A DNA stretch of 64,000 nt from Batrachochytrium dendrobatidis JAM81 (GCF_000203795.2 NW_006281102.1:476567-540566), one strand, 5' to 3'. Shown: positions 1 to 12,348, numbered from the stretch's first letter. Numbers and translations are program-made. The notes: generated by a model from the letters alone, not told the origin.

Positions 1-870
1 CAGATATCAGGGATTAAACGAGAAACCAATCTACGGTCAAGTGGATTACCTTTTTGCCATGTTTGTCCCCAAACATACACGCCATGACGACTAAACAACA
101 AGGTTTAATCAGCTACACAAGATCAACCACTCAATAGCAATGCAAGAGCTTACCGAACAAGAACAGCATTTGTATCAGGATATGCCTTCATAGCAGCCTC
201 CATTCGCTCCTTCAAGTCCTCTTCCTCGGCAGTATTTTCAATGATTGGCACAACCAATTTTTCATAGTACTTGTAGTTTGTGCTAGTTTCACCCTTTCGA
301 ATGCCTTTGATCATTTCCTGATGAGTGATTACGAATTCTTTATCGTAGAGAAGAGTAGCGAGCACTGCGTTTTGCGAATGAGTGTGAATACAAGCGCCAG
401 CATTGCGCAGATCGTAAGCATTGTAGAAAAGAGGAGTGCATTGCGATGGTTTAAGCAAAAGAGCGGGAGGAGGCGAGACAACAATTTCTTTTGAGCAAGT
501 CAAGACATAAAGATGGACGGATTCGAGTCGTTCTTTTTGAACTCCAGAAGGAGCAATGTAGATATGATTGCTGAAAAACAGTCAGTTAATAAAACCAAGA
601 TTCAATGCAGTAAGCAAACACCTACTCTTTCTTGATGGTGATTCCACCTCCAGTTCCAGTTACCCATCCCAGAGTATAGAACAGTCTACACAACTCAGGA
701 ATCAAGTTGATTGGATGCTCAGGATCGGTGGAAATCCAAGGTGAAGATGAGTTTGAGTCTTTGGGTTTCTTGCATAGAGCCTGCGATTGCACATCCGACT
801 TTCTCTTTTTCTAATCAACACAAAAAAGTCAATATGAATGAATGACAGATTTCAGCAGTGACGATGCTCA
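1..870 (-). CDS. MDE1: Methylthioribulose-1-phosphate dehydratase (partial, 3' end off the window)
   Basis: Class II aldolase/adducin-family zinc enzyme of the cytosolic methionine salvage pathway, dehydrating methylthioribulose-1-phosphate. Exons read leftwards: one ending at 626, one from 570 to 154, and one from 90 down to about 53 or beyond, joined by GT-AG introns that keep frame. Visible motifs are the N-terminal STDPEHP...[11 protein letters not shown] block, the zinc-binding CIHTHS and HQEMIKGI blocks, and the third zinc histidine in [10 protein letters not shown], which is formed exactly across the last intron. The first exon is uncertain: a likely start is the ATG near 870 followed by a short intron, since the frame at 810 opens behind an AG. 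It shares an upstream region of about 170 bp with the divergent MGM1 gene, which contains a CACGTG site. The family assignment is secure; the 5' end is not. Confidence 0.88.
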
Positions 871-930
871 TACTTCTGTCATTGGCTTGCCAAGAATTGG
901 TTTGTCGAGTCAACCTCAACATGGTGTCAT

Positions 931-936
931 CACGTG
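931..936. promoter_or_regulatory. CACGTG motif in the MDE1/MGM1 divergent promoter
   Basis: Palindromic CACGTG preceded by AT, lying between the divergently transcribed MDE1 and MGM1. The same core recurs before several other genes here (4200, 9025, 13995, 14016, 28536, 63358). CACGTG is the binding core of Cbf1-type bHLH factors in fungi; its function here is inferred from recurrence only. Confidence 0.45.
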
Positions 937-1037
937 TACAAGGGCGATCGTTTTGATAAAACTTGACCATCAAACTGTTATCATTGCTACCAACCATCTC
1001 TGGAACCATTTCTGGAGCCATTTCTGGAACCATCGCA

Positions 1038-4016
1038 ATGCATAGACTGTTGCTCAAGAAACAGTCTCATCTCAGCTACAAGCCACTAACATCTCATTCT
1101 CGCTCTTTCCACTTGAATTCATCTCGCACTCATCATGCCTTGCAGTCTTTGGGGTTTACCCGTTCTACTCTAGCTACCACTTATGCTAGACAGCTACCTG
1201 CTATAAAAAGCAATACTAGAACATTGGTCTCCGTGCCTCGAATGACTTTTGCTTTGCTCAGAATACCTGTCGCTGCTGTTAGTGCTGGCATGGGCGTATC
1301 TGCTTACATTCACTATAAAGTTACCAAACTCTCTGAAGACTTGGTCCCCGATTGGCTCAAGACTTCTGCCGAAAATGCTACTCAATGGCTATCTGAAATC
1401 GACCTGTCTGGTTTAAAACTTCCTTCTTGGAAGTTCGGAACTGAAGACGGTGCACTTTCCACCGATCCCATCATTGCTTTGAACCTGCCTGATGTCATGC
1501 CTGATGTGTCTCTCTTTCCTTCTGCTAATATGGGCTCGATTAAGCAGACTGTCGATACTGCAAGAGAAGCCATGTTTGGAACCTCGTCTGTCCAGTTTTC
1601 AACGGATGCTTCCATGGCTTCAATTCATCCCAAAACTGGTGTGCACAACGCCACATCTGCTTCTAGTAGTGTTGGTCAGGATAACACTGGTTCCAATCAA
1701 GACCTGCTAGGCTTGACCAGCAAGCTGATTGATATTCGCAACCTTCTCAAAACTATTGACCGTGCTTCAGCTGCTCTTAATCTACCCAGTATTGTTGTGG
1801 TTGGATCACAAAGTTCAGGAAAAAGCTCTGTTCTTGAAGCTGTTGTAGGTCACGAATTCTTGCCAAAGTAAGTTTATGTCTACAACATGATTGGAAATAT
1901 CTAATTATTTCCTTGAATATTGACTAGATTCATACTCACTACTGGTTTATCTATTCATGTTTTCAATTCTTTTTAAACTATTCAATCTATTTCTATTTCT
2001 GACAGGGGTGCGAATATGGTGACGCGTCGCCCTATTGAGCTCACACTGATCCATACACCAGACTCCAAGGAAGAGTATAGCGAGTTTCCACAGTTAGGAC
2101 TAGGAAAAATAAAAGATTTCTCTCAAGTTCGTCGCACTCTCACTGATCTCAACCTGGCTGTCAGTGACGCTGAATGTGTTTCCGAAATACCCATCGAACT
2201 TCGTGTCTATTCCCCAAATATTCCTGACCTGACTCTCGTTGATTTGCCAGGCTATATCCAGATCCATACAAAAGATCAACCACCTATCCTCAAGGAAAAG
2301 ATTGCGGCTTTATGTCAGAAATATATCCAGGAACCCAATATCATCCTTGCTGTATGTGCAGCCGATGTGGATCTTGCAAATTCAGAAGCTTTGAGAGCGA
2401 GTCGTAAAATCGATCCTTTGGGACTACGTACCATTGGTGTGATTACCAAAATGGATTTGGTCGAGCCTCAGGCTGCCGTGAATATCCTTGAGGTGAGTTG
2501 GCTCCACCAATTGGTTTAAATGAGTATGATTGACAGATCCAATGTATAACTTACCATTATGCTTTTATCAACTATTGATTGTACTGTGTTTTGAATATAG
2601 AACAAATCATACCCACTGGCTCTTGGATACATAGGTGTGGTCAACAAAACATCGTCACGAAGCTTTTCACAGGCACTTACTCGCCAAGAATCCTATTTTC
2701 GCAGTCATCCCGAGTTCAACAATGCCATGGTTGGCACTGCTACATTGCGACGTCGTTTGGTCGAAGTTCTTGAGGAGCACATGGGGCGGTCCCTTCACTC
2801 GATTGTTGATGCCTGCCAATCTGAACTAGACAATGCTCGTTACGAGTTTAAAGTGCAGTATAATGACCGTAGTATTACTGCCGAGTCGTATGTTGCAGAA
2901 AGTATGGATATTCTCAAGCAAAACTTTAGGCGATTTACCCAAGAATTTGGCAAGCCTCAAGTTCGAGAACACATTCGTGATATGCTAGAAAGCAAGATGC
3001 TCAAGATTTGTTCAGATATCTATTGGAGCGATGAATTTTTATCACAACTTCCACGCGAAGCTCTTGAATCTCCGTACTGGCAAAACAAACTTGACATCAG
3101 CTCTGCATTATTAACAAAGAGTGGTGTTGGAAAGTCTACTGTTCAGCTTGTTGTGAATTTGCTGACTTCCAAGATGGAAGACATTACCTCTAGCCCACCA
3201 TGGAGTTTCCATGATGAAGCACGTGAACAGATTTTACAGTTTAGCGCCGAGATTTTGCGATCCAAGTTTCATACTACTGTGGATCAGGTAGAGAATACAA
3301 TCAAGCCGTACAAATTTGAAGTGGACTGCACGGATTTGGAGTGGCATGATGGCCAAAAACGTGCTGCTACTTTGCTGGAATCACAAATTATTCATCAGCA
3401 AGCCGAGCTTCAAGAAATTAAATCAACGATTGGCCGTCGTCGTCTTCGAAACACTATTAAGCAAGTCAATAAGTTGGAGCGAGATGCAGCTGTTCAGGCA
3501 GCATCCTCTGATTCTGGTGCAGCGCCTGCACAACCCTCTACGTCCTCATTTTCGTTTTCAAACCTCATGTCTTCATCGTCTTCATTATTACCTAATTCAG
3601 ATGATTTGCCAGACAATCCACTGGCCAACTCTAAACTACTTGAAAAAGCTCGACAAGCACTGCAAATTCAATCAGGATTAGCCACAATACAACAGCGTCT
3701 TACAGCAGTCAAATCTCGTCAATGTTCACTTCCTGAAAACAAAGTGGCATGTCCCGAAGTTTATCTGTCGGTTGTATCAGAAAAGCTTGCTTACACATCA
3801 GTCATGTTCATCTATCTTGAACTCCTCAGCGAGTTTTTTTTCCACATGCCGAGAGAGATGGACAACCGAATGTATTATGGACTGTCGCGCGCACAGATCC
3901 GCAAGTTTGCAAGAGAAAATCCGTCAGTGATGAAGCATTTGGACACCATTGAGCGCAAAGCTACGCTAGAAGTTGTGATGGAAAAACTAAAGACGTTGAC
4001 TCGGAATGGCAAGTAA
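1038..4016 (+). CDS. MGM1: Mitochondrial dynamin-like GTPase Mgm1/OPA1
   Basis: Inner-membrane fusion GTPase of mitochondria. Three exons, 1038-1867, 2006-2492 and 2601-4016, splice in frame to about 910 residues, the usual length for Mgm1. The ATG at 1038 is preferred because it opens a basic, Ser-rich matrix presequence (MHRLLLKKQ); an in-frame ATG at 963 would add a Thr/Ile/Ser-rich leader. A hydrophobic segment follows ([18 protein letters not shown], roughly residues 75-95) with the acidic DLVPDWL stretch seen after it in OPA1 proteins. GTPase motifs: G1 GSQSSGKSS near residue 255, the RRPIEL switch-I region just after intron 1, G3 DLPG near 354, G4 TKMD, then GVVNKTSS right after intron 2. 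The C-terminal part is the dynamin middle/GED region with a Ser-rich insertion near 3540-3600. Confidence 0.95.
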
Positions 4017-4199
4017 TTTGAAATCTACGATCTTGGTTGGATATGATAGATGCCATATCGGACCAGTTCACAAGAGCAACATAGTTTTTTTTCACTTTGA
4101 AATTCCAGTTTTTGCTTTAATAATAAAAATGAATGCATGTTCCATTGACTCCAGTTGATCATTAACGAGTGATGATTCAGTTTGGATGAATCTGACTAG

Positions 4200-4205
4200 C
4201 ACGTG
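4200..4205. promoter_or_regulatory. CACGTG motif upstream of the SNF4-like gene
   Basis: CACGTG core about 80 bp before the first possible ATG of the AMPK-gamma gene, in the 270-bp gap after MGM1. Same core as at the other promoters in the window. Confidence 0.4.
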
Positions 4206-4285
4206 ATGTAACCTTCACTTTTTGGTTAAACTAGAAAGTGTTGATGTTCGTGCGTCGAGTATTTAAAGTTTGAATTCAGTCTGTC

Positions 4286-5848
4286 ATGTCTGAGCCGTTG
4301 CTAGTTAACGAAGCAATAGGTACTTGTTTTTGTTGAGTATTCAAGATCGAGCTACGGTGCATTTAAATTGGTGTTTTAGACATTGCATCTGGCCAACTTG
4401 TGTCAACCATTGACACCCTTGATGACTTGGATAAACCAATGCTAACATTTGCATGGATACTGAAACACTCGATAAAGATCCAGTATACCCCAGTGTTGCA
4501 CTTCGTAAACATACATGCTACGACTTACTTCCAGTTAGTTTCAAAGTTATTGTATTTGACACTTCGTTGCTGCTTAAAAAGGCTTTGACTGCATTGATCC
4601 AACATGGTGAATTATCTGTTCATTAATGACTGTTGGCTCAGAGTATACGATTGCTGAGTGATACTTGTATGTTGCGCAACGGAATTTAGGTGTTCAATCT
4701 GCACCACTATGGGACTCTGCTACCCAGGAGTTTGCTGGGATGCTGACGGGTAAGAATGACCAACAGATTCCAAGTTTAGATTCAAAAGACTAATTGTTTT
4801 CATGCTCTTTCAACATCTAGTCACAGATTTTATCCAACTGATTTTGTATTATCACGGTCGGAATGCAACATATGAAGAAGCACTAGAAGAGATTGATATA
4901 CTAGACATATCTGCATTAAGAGGTGCCGTATTACAGATTTTGTAGTTTTCATAACAAGTGCTAATACAAATTGATTACACTAGCACTTGAACAAAAGATT
5001 GGATGTTTGCCTCCTCATATTGTCACGATCCACCCAATGGACTCACTGTATGAAGCTAGTCGGCTTCTCATTGAAAACAAACTGCATCGACTGCCACTCA
5101 TTGATCGCATAGACAATGCCGATATCATTGTTTCAGTGGTCACCCAAAACAAAATCTTGAAGTTTATAGCTGCCAATGTAAAGCCTTGTGTTTCAACAGT
5201 TACTTGTAGCATACGCAGATTTGGCTAAAGCAACTTGTTTGAATTTAAATGTGTAGGTATCAAAGTTTCCACAGATGGATTTGACGTTACAAGAGCTTGG
5301 AATCGGTACTTATGCTAATATTGAGACTGCCACACCTGATACGACATTAATTGACGTGCTCAAGAAGCTTATTACTCGACGTATCTCCTCATTGCCAATT
5401 GTTGATGGGGATGGACGAGTTGTTAATGTATATGAAAAGTACGATGCATTGGTGAGTTTTGATCTTGTATTAGTTTTGCTTGAAAAGACGATTGAATCCT
5501 AACATGTACATGTCTGTAGATGTTGGCTAAAGATAGGTCGTTTTATAATCTGAACATGTCAGTTCAAGAAGCCCTGTTACGCCGTACACCAGTAGGTCTT
5601 TTTATATCAATTTGCATATACGACTACTGTTGATCTATGTTATGATTCCAGTGCTCATGATGCCATTTCAATGTCTTGACATGTAGGATTTTGAGGGAAT
5701 ACACTCTTGTGCCATTACAGACACACTTGGAAGAGTACTGGACACATTATGTACTGTGACAGTACATCGGTTTGTGGTTTTGGACGGGGATCGATTGCAT
5801 GGAATGATTTCCTTGCGAGATATCCTTACATTCCTGATTTCTCTATAA
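4286..5848 (+). CDS. SNF4: AMPK/SNF1 gamma regulatory subunit, four CBS domains
   Basis: Nucleotide-sensing subunit of the SNF1/AMPK kinase. Downstream exons are clear: up to 4606, then 4690-4749, 4821-4922, 4984-5177, 5257-5451, 5520-5591 and 5687-5848, all in phase. Diagnostic stretches are KHTCYDLLP...FDTSLLLKKALTALI (CBS1), APLWDS and DFIQLILYYHGR, PHIVTIHPMDSLYEASRLL (CBS2), RRISSLPIVDGDGRVV (CBS3) and VHRFVVLDGDRLHGMISLRDIL (CBS4). The 5' end is unresolved. The ATG at 4286 with an intron at 4320-4379 leads into a frame that does not connect directly to the CBS1 frame. Either a second intron with a weak donor (4402-4493) joins them, or translation starts at the ATG at 4453. The stop lies only a few bases before a dispersed TIR repeat (5855). 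Confidence 0.88.
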
Positions 5849-5854
5849 TAGTTT

Positions 5855-6060
5855 TTACAACTGTATTCACGTAAAATGGAACACCAAGAGTGTCAAAGTA
5901 CATAATAACAGTCTATGGAATGATAATCCGCTAAATTTACTGGACAGCATTGTTTTTTGGATTGATTAGTTGATTGGATTCTTGATGATTGACATGTAGA
6001 GTTGCATTTCTGGAATGTAGAATTGGGTTTAAACCAGAACGTGTCTGAGATTAGAATACA
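5855..6060 (+). repeat. TIR element, left half
   Basis: Begins with TTACAACTGTATTCACGTAA, close to the family terminus found elsewhere in this window. It continues with the family interior (tail of the AACAC block, GTCAAAGTACATAATAACAG, TTTACTGGACAGCATTG, TGATGATTGACATGTAGA). No matching right terminus was found before ZW10, so it is truncated or one-ended. It starts 7 nt after the SNF4 stop and so supplies that gene's 3' region. Confidence 0.7.
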
Positions 6061-6125
6061 AGATTAGTGGTTGTGCAGTGTATGGCAAATGGAAACAATT
6101 TCAGTTTAAACCTCTAGTTTGATTC

Positions 6126-9000
6126 ATGACAGCAACACTCGCAGCAGTGGATGAGCTGGCTGCCAGAGTTCATATTGGTATACATAGGTACTGGCTTAAT
6201 AAGATTGTACCATTTCATGATACTCGGCGATTGCATTGGCTGATATGTTGCTGTATAGAATCCATGACTTGATAGGAGCAGACGAACCTTGGATGGATGC
6301 GGACATCGAGGCAGATCTGTCAAGCTTGTTGGAGGAATTCGAGAGACTGTCTGTGCCATTGCCCAGTGCTGAACAGAAACTAGATGCTGTTGCCAGTCTT
6401 GTCAAAATACATCGTGAGCTGGACAGCTTTGACCAGTATTTACGGTCTGGTGAGCTTGTTGGAGCATCTGTGTCGCTTGGAGAAATGGTTCGGACATGCT
6501 TGAGTTGCAGTCTATCATGGCTGGTTCAAACATACTCAATCGAGAGTTGCTAACTTGTATACAATCGGACAACTGTTGTCTTGTGCTGTAGATGACAATC
6601 CTTGCTGATTTTGAAAGTGGAAAGAAGCTGCTCTCCGATCGTCGAACATACGACATCTTACAAGTACGCTCATCAAGTCTATGAAATGTGTTCGAGTCCT
6701 TACAAGAGTCCATATCGCATTCTTTTTAAACTAACTATGTCCTGTATTAGGAAGAATGTATAGATCGACAGGCAGCCATTCATTTTCAACTCAACGATAT
6801 CTTTAAATCTGCCTATCAGTTCAAAGAGTCTGGACATGGCAACACTCAGCTGCAGGTTTTATCAACAATTGCATGTATGTATTGCTTGTATACGAGCAGT
6901 TTACTATTCGAGTCTGAATTCCACTCACATTCCATTCTGATGGTTTAGCGACTTCTCTGCTAAACTTTCACGATAATCCAATATCTCTGGAAGATCTGTT
7001 ATTGGCTCTTGATACCTCTGGATTACTTGAATCAAGCATGATAACACTCGCTAAAAATATTGTAAAAGCATTTATCTTGGATTGTGACACAGTATGCACA
7101 GGCCCATTAACTATCAAAAAAACCAATACGTCTGCAGCACTGATTTCTACTTGTAGCCAAATTACTGATCGAGAATTTTATTCCTGCATAGGTGAATATT
7201 CTGTCATGATCCGATTATAAAACTTTATTACTGCATCTATCGATATTCACATGCTTTTTATTAGATCCACTATTGGAGCGGCTTGTATTGGTGACGACGT
7301 TTGTTACAGATCACGCTTTTACAAGCTCGTTCCAGCCTCCGCATATACTTGTGTCTATACTTTATACTGCCATATTTGATTCAGTGGTCAAGTTCATGCG
7401 ACATGCTATTACTGAAGATCTCATGACTGAAAAATCGCTTCCCATTGCAGCAGATTCCATCATTGTATTTGAAAACTCACTTGAAGAAAAAGGTGTGTAT
7501 TCTGCCATCATTTTCTATTCCTGTTTAGTGTATTAACACTCTTTGGATGAACAATCATATTTTAAATGTACAGGGCTGTGGAATCAAGAGTGTCCTTCTC
7601 TTTGTAATTTCTCGCGTACATTGTTTTGCAGACATATTGCTGCTGATTCCAATCGAGTGTTGTCAAATATTTCTCAGGTGTTTGACGGCATTGACGATAA
7701 TATTGTAGCCGCGCCAGAACTCTTGCATAATGGTAGGCTTGATATATTTAATATTTAGACTATGATAAGAACTGAGCTGACATGCTTGAAATAGTTCTAC
7801 CTGGGATGACCGGTTCATTGTCGTGTGAAACTACAAGTACAGGAAAGCAGGGAAAAGGTGGTCTGTTTTCTATCCGACAAGATTTTGAAACTCGTCAATA
7901 TAAAATATCACAGCGTGCACTGGTTTTAGTCGAGGCTATTAGTCAACATTTAGATATGATCAAGCCAGTCTCTACAGATATTGAAAGGTATGTTTGAACG
8001 TTACTGATTATTCATATGCTTGAATTCTACTTACTGTATACTTGACTCGCACACATTATGAATCATAATGTGAGTAGACAGGATACGATGCAGTTGCTGC
8101 AAACCATCAAGAATATTTTGGAACTGTACCGCGCCAAGTCTATGCAGCTGGCTTCTAGCTCAGATGTTCAGTCACAGACTCCTATGCGAGTCATGACTCT
8201 CTACTGTGACTGTCTATTTATTTGTCAATATCTTGGACTACTGAATCCAAAATTGATGACATCCGTTCAAGATTCAGATATAGGTGTGACGTTTACAGAT
8301 ATGGTCCCATTTTTTCGTCAAATGGGTGAATCCGTATTTTTAGATCATATGGTAGGATAAGTTTAATACGATTCTGTACAAATAGAGTTGGCTTAATTTA
8401 AAATGTATTTAGGACAAGATCAAAATTTCTATTTATCCTGATCTTGAAGGTGCTTTGTCTTTCAAGCACACCAACTCGGACATCATGTTAAAACGATTAG
8501 TGTCGCGAATAAATGGCATTGCTCGTGAATGGAAGGCAGGTTATATTGGAAAGCTCGGGTTTTTCTAGAATATGTATGGCCAGTATGCGAGTTTTGGGTC
8601 TAACATATTAAAATCAAATGGCTTGTTTAGAAGGTAGCGCCTATCGAGATGTATGCAGAATCAGTTGGTGTACTAGTAGATCTAGTTATAGAGTCGCTGT
8701 TTCAACAGCTTCGCGCACTTGGTAAGATTGACCAATTCTGTTTACATTCAGTGCGATATGCGTTTTTGCAGCTCAAGCCTCTTGCATTGAATTTCTCAGT
8801 CTCGGCGAGATATACAGACACTCGGGTAATGACGAAACATGATGTTGAGCGGTTAGATGATGTTAGGCTGATATAGTTTGTCCATGTAGATATCCGTGTC
8901 ACAGTGTTGCACCCATTGGGATGATTATCAGTCACTGATGGCTGCATTGGAACTGCTCGATCTAGCTCGAGTTCAGAAGATCGTTGATGCCAAGAAATAA
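6126..9000 (+). CDS. ZW10: ZW10/Dsl1-type centromere and ER-tethering protein
   Basis: ZW10 is a subunit of the RZZ kinetochore complex and of the NRZ/Dsl1 complex that tethers Golgi vesicles at the ER. I read twelve exons: 6126-6187, 6259 to 6487 (or 6523), 6592-6663, 6751-6874, 6949-7191, 7265-7492, 7574-7732, 7795-7987, 8078-8351, 8413-8539, 8638-8825 and 8890-9000. Phases agree throughout, giving about 669 residues. The N-terminal part is a heptad-like helix (LSSLLEEFERLSVPLPSAEQ). The middle block MTLYCDCLFICQYLGLL matches the family's conserved LFYNNCMYLAHHLL region. Then come VTFTDMVPFFRQMGE and the GVLVDLVIESLFQQLRALGK helix, and the C-terminus LELLDLARVQKIV fits ZW10. Similarity is moderate, so the family is likely but not certain. 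The donor of exon 2 is ambiguous. Confidence 0.72.
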
Positions 9001-9024
9001 AGCTTGCCAAATGTATGGTGTGAT

Positions 9025-9030
9025 CACGTG
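9025..9030. promoter_or_regulatory. CACGTG motif in the QCR6 promoter
   Basis: TGATCACGTG 95 bp before the QCR6 start codon and 25 bp after the ZW10 stop. Same core as the other sites listed. Confidence 0.42.
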
Positions 9031-9122
9031 TTATTCTTTTGCTTGAATTCGTTTTTTGAATAGAAATCTTCAGCAACACATTGACTGCTTATCTGACGGA
9101 CACTTGCCCATCATCGACAACA

Positions 9123-9761
9123 ATGGACGAAAAGGCTGGAGTAGAAGACCCAAAGCCCATCATCGAAGAAGGTTTGTGCATGTCTTTATTGTATCGTGCG
9201 AGGCTTTTGTGGGCACATTCATTGCTTGACACTACCAAAAGAAAACGAATGTCTTGTCACTGATACAACCTGCTGTCATATAACACACGGCTCTTGTAAC
9301 CTTGAATGATGGCGTAAACTATAGAATGCGCCGAGTCTCATCACTGTCACCCCTTCAAAAACCTGTTTGATTCCTGCACTGCTAGAGTTGAGGGCGGCGA
9401 GGCAGGCGACGAAACCTGTGTGGAAGAGTTCTTTGATCTAATGGTATGTTGAGCCATTCCCAACAGCTTGCTGCGGCAATTCGACCTGTATACATATCGA
9501 CCATTTTTATATTCTTGAATTATTATTCATTGTGCTTGAACTGACCGATCTTTTACATTAAATCATGGCAACCGCTTTGTATGGGTTGATTTCGATTCGA
9601 TTTGAACTGGCATTGCGTAGGAATGTGTTAACCATTGCGTAAGTTGGTTTAAAACTCGTCGACTTGTTTACCACTACTTTAATCATTGAGCTGATTTTGA
9701 AATATCTTGACATGTTTGTTTTATATAGGCCACTCCCAAGATCTTTGCCAAGCTCCATTAG
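9123..9761 (+). CDS. QCR6: Cytochrome bc1 complex subunit 6 (hinge protein)
   Basis: Small acidic intermembrane-space subunit of respiratory complex III that helps cytochrome c dock on cytochrome c1. Four exons, 9123-9171, 9325-9443, 9621-9638 and 9729-9761, encode 72 residues. Exon 3 is an 18-nt microexon supplying ECVNHC, and the final exon gives ATPKIFAKLH and the stop. The paired cysteines (CAESHHCHPF, DSCTARVEGG, ETCVEEFFDLM, ECVNHC) match the helical hairpin held by disulfides in UQCRH. The start ATG gives MDEKAGVEDPKPIIEEE, a short acidic leader without the long acidic tract of yeast Qcr6, so it resembles the animal/plant form. A CACGTG site lies upstream. Confidence 0.92.
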
Positions 9762-10089
9762 GCCATTGTTAAAGCACACATAATTAAGACTTTTTACGCC
9801 TTTTTTAAATCTGTTATCATGAGTTGTATAAGTTGGTGTAATATGTTGAGATAGAGTCCATCACTAGTTGAGAATAGCATTAACATGGTGCGACATTTAG
9901 TTTAAAAATTGTGAGCCTAATTACAATAGCCACTGCTATGAAATGGAACTGATTTGACGGATAAGTTTATTTCAATACCAAATCGTCCTTGCCAGGTTTT
10001 TGGTATTTTTTCAATTATACTCATTCCTGAATATGCAGTCCGTGTCTGCAGAAACAGTGCATTAGACGTATACGCATGACTACATCACA
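9762..10089. other. Convergent intergenic region, no gene seen
   Basis: AT-rich DNA between the 3' ends of QCR6 (+) and the RhoGAP-like gene (-). I see no coding potential, repeat terminus or strong hairpin in it. Confidence 0.6.
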
Positions 10090-12348
10090 TCATGCTAGTC
10101 TGCGCCGCTTCTTATTCCGCTGTTCGCCATCAATATCCGAAGTCTCGCAGAGTAGAGTGTCAGTGAATGGTGATGCAGATCGCGACACATCACCAGTGGG
10201 TGAACCAACACTTGATCCTTTTCCATTACCACCATTCATCCCTTTAAACAACCGTTTTTTTGCAGATGATAAATCTCTTTTACTTGCCGTGTACCGAGCT
10301 TGTCTTCTCGGCGTGACCCCGCCTACCATGAACCGACTTGGCGTCCTCATTGTCAACATCTGTGATCGAATTTCGTGCATTGCACTTCTTGATAACGTCC
10401 AAATCGATACATTGGATTCAGTAGATGTATCACATATAATCAAGAGTTCAATGATTCCGCTAGCCCACGGTGGTGGTTTTGTAGTTGAGGATATAGGTTG
10501 ATTGAGATGTGTTGATGATTCGCACATAAACGGAGCAAAATAGGACGCAATATGTGAAAACTGGATCGATCGTTCAGCCATAGGAGTTGGTATAGGAGAA
10601 CTGGAAAGCAAGTAGTTTGATGAAGATGGTGTTGTAGATCTAGTCGGGCCTTTACTTCCAAGCCCATCGTAAGACAAAAGAGAGTCTGAGCCACCTGATG
10701 TCAACAAGGTGCCAAATAACGATATGAATTGAAGAAGATTACGTTCAGCTGATGGAACAAGCAGCAACGCATCCCTAAATCATCATGGTTTTAAACAGTA
10801 TATCAATACAATAAACAAGCAAGTATATATCCAACTATCCAGTATTTTTACCTGAGTAAGCGACGCGTTGCATTATTTGGTGTTCGAATGGTAGAATCTC
10901 GACGTAATGGTGCGGTTCCAGTAGCTTGATTTACAGCCAGAATTCCTTGAAATACCGGTTCCAGCACCTTGGGTATCAAATGATTTTGAGACATCAAATG
11001 TGTATGCAAGACTCCCAGTCCAATTTTTAAATGTGATGTTCCTTCGTGGCCAAACTCCATCCCTCTCATTATACCCAAATGGTTTAGTAAATTAGAGGTT
11101 TCAGACCCAGATCGACATGGATCTATCAAAACAGAGTCCAAATGTTCTAGAAACGCTAATAAGCCATCCTTGTTTACTGCTTCAACCACTGCATTCCATT
11201 CACTTGACTTATTGCTAAACCCCTTGTCATCATACGTATTAAACACACGCACAACACTCTGTGAATGTGCTCCTACACGACACACTTCTTTCAGTACATA
11301 GCGACAACAATAAAAAACAAATGCCGGAATTGGGAAATGATCGGTGACAAATATCTTTGTAGTACCGTCAGTGGTGGTAAGTGCTTGTGTTGGTGGAAGT
11401 TGCCAAGGCAATGCAGATGATGAGGTTGTTAATGATTGGTGGAGATTTTGAGCAAGTGGTGCAGAAACGTTGAACGTATATTCCATATTGTCCTATCATC
11501 CAAATATGTTTTAGATGTGTGATTTCAATGTGCAACAAAACGATGGCAGAAATCTACACAACTATTATCAATACAAAATACTTGAATTACCCATTTTAAA
11601 CTGGATTGGGATGGCTGATCGTCAGGAACATAAAGTGGATTGTAAGAGCGACCCATGCTAAGAGAAAACGACGCAGTGTGTCTTTTTTGAACAGGTAGTT
11701 TGCGATTAGTACGACGCAATGGAGTAGCTAAATGAAACCTACGAGAGGAAATAGTTGAATCAGATTCTGTAGTGAATTGATCCTCATCGGGTTCAACAGG
11801 CACTTGAATATCCAGATATAGCGCTTTGCAAAGCCGGTCGCGTGCTAAACTTCTAGCAGCTGACAACTGCGTAGATGTCAATGCATAAATGGAATGGGCG
11901 GCAAGCTTGTCTTGCATCTCAACCAAAGTAGTGAGTTAGCATGTAGATCTGACTTGGAATGATTTGACAAGAGTATGCAGTGCTAGAGATTGTTGACAAG
12001 AGTCCGATACTCACCACTATCGATATCCATTCCACTGGACTGAAATACATCTAAAGATGCGACTACTTCCATATCTTGGTCTTCTTCCTTTTCTACTAGC
12101 AACAAAGAATTGGCTACATTAGCGTTGGTGTGGTTATGATTGGCAATACCTCCGAGTCTGGCAGATAAAGGGGATAGAGCGACTAGATCAGCAGTAGTTT
12201 GCTCAGACCTCTCTCGTCGGTTTCGCTTACGAGAAGAGTGTGAGCTTATGCAATGGGTTGAATGCTCAAGTCCGACCATAGGAGATGCCTGATTTGAAGT
12301 ACCACACTTGATTGGAGAGTAAGTGTGGAGTGCACTGATACCCATCAT
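10090..12348 (-). CDS. Divergent RhoGAP-like protein (ARHGAP11/19 style)
   Basis: Four exons, 12348-12015, 11910-11591, 11492-10852 and 10774-10090, splice in phase to 659 residues. The central part resembles a RhoGAP fold. It has IFVTDHFPIPAFVFYCCRYV at the place of the usual IPxFLxxCxxYI helix, a later helix VPSAERNLLQFISLFGTLL, and MAERSIQFSHIASYFAPFM at the position of the MTAxNLAxVFAPxL helix. Where the catalytic arginine finger (GIFRxSG) is expected there is VGAHSQSVVRVF, so the catalytic Arg appears absent. Flanks are low-complexity and basic: RKRNRRERSEQ near the N-terminus, and a C-terminal tail ending KKRRRLA that looks like a nuclear signal. It may be a pseudo-GAP binding a Rho GTPase; that function is inferred from weak similarity. 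Confidence 0.55.
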
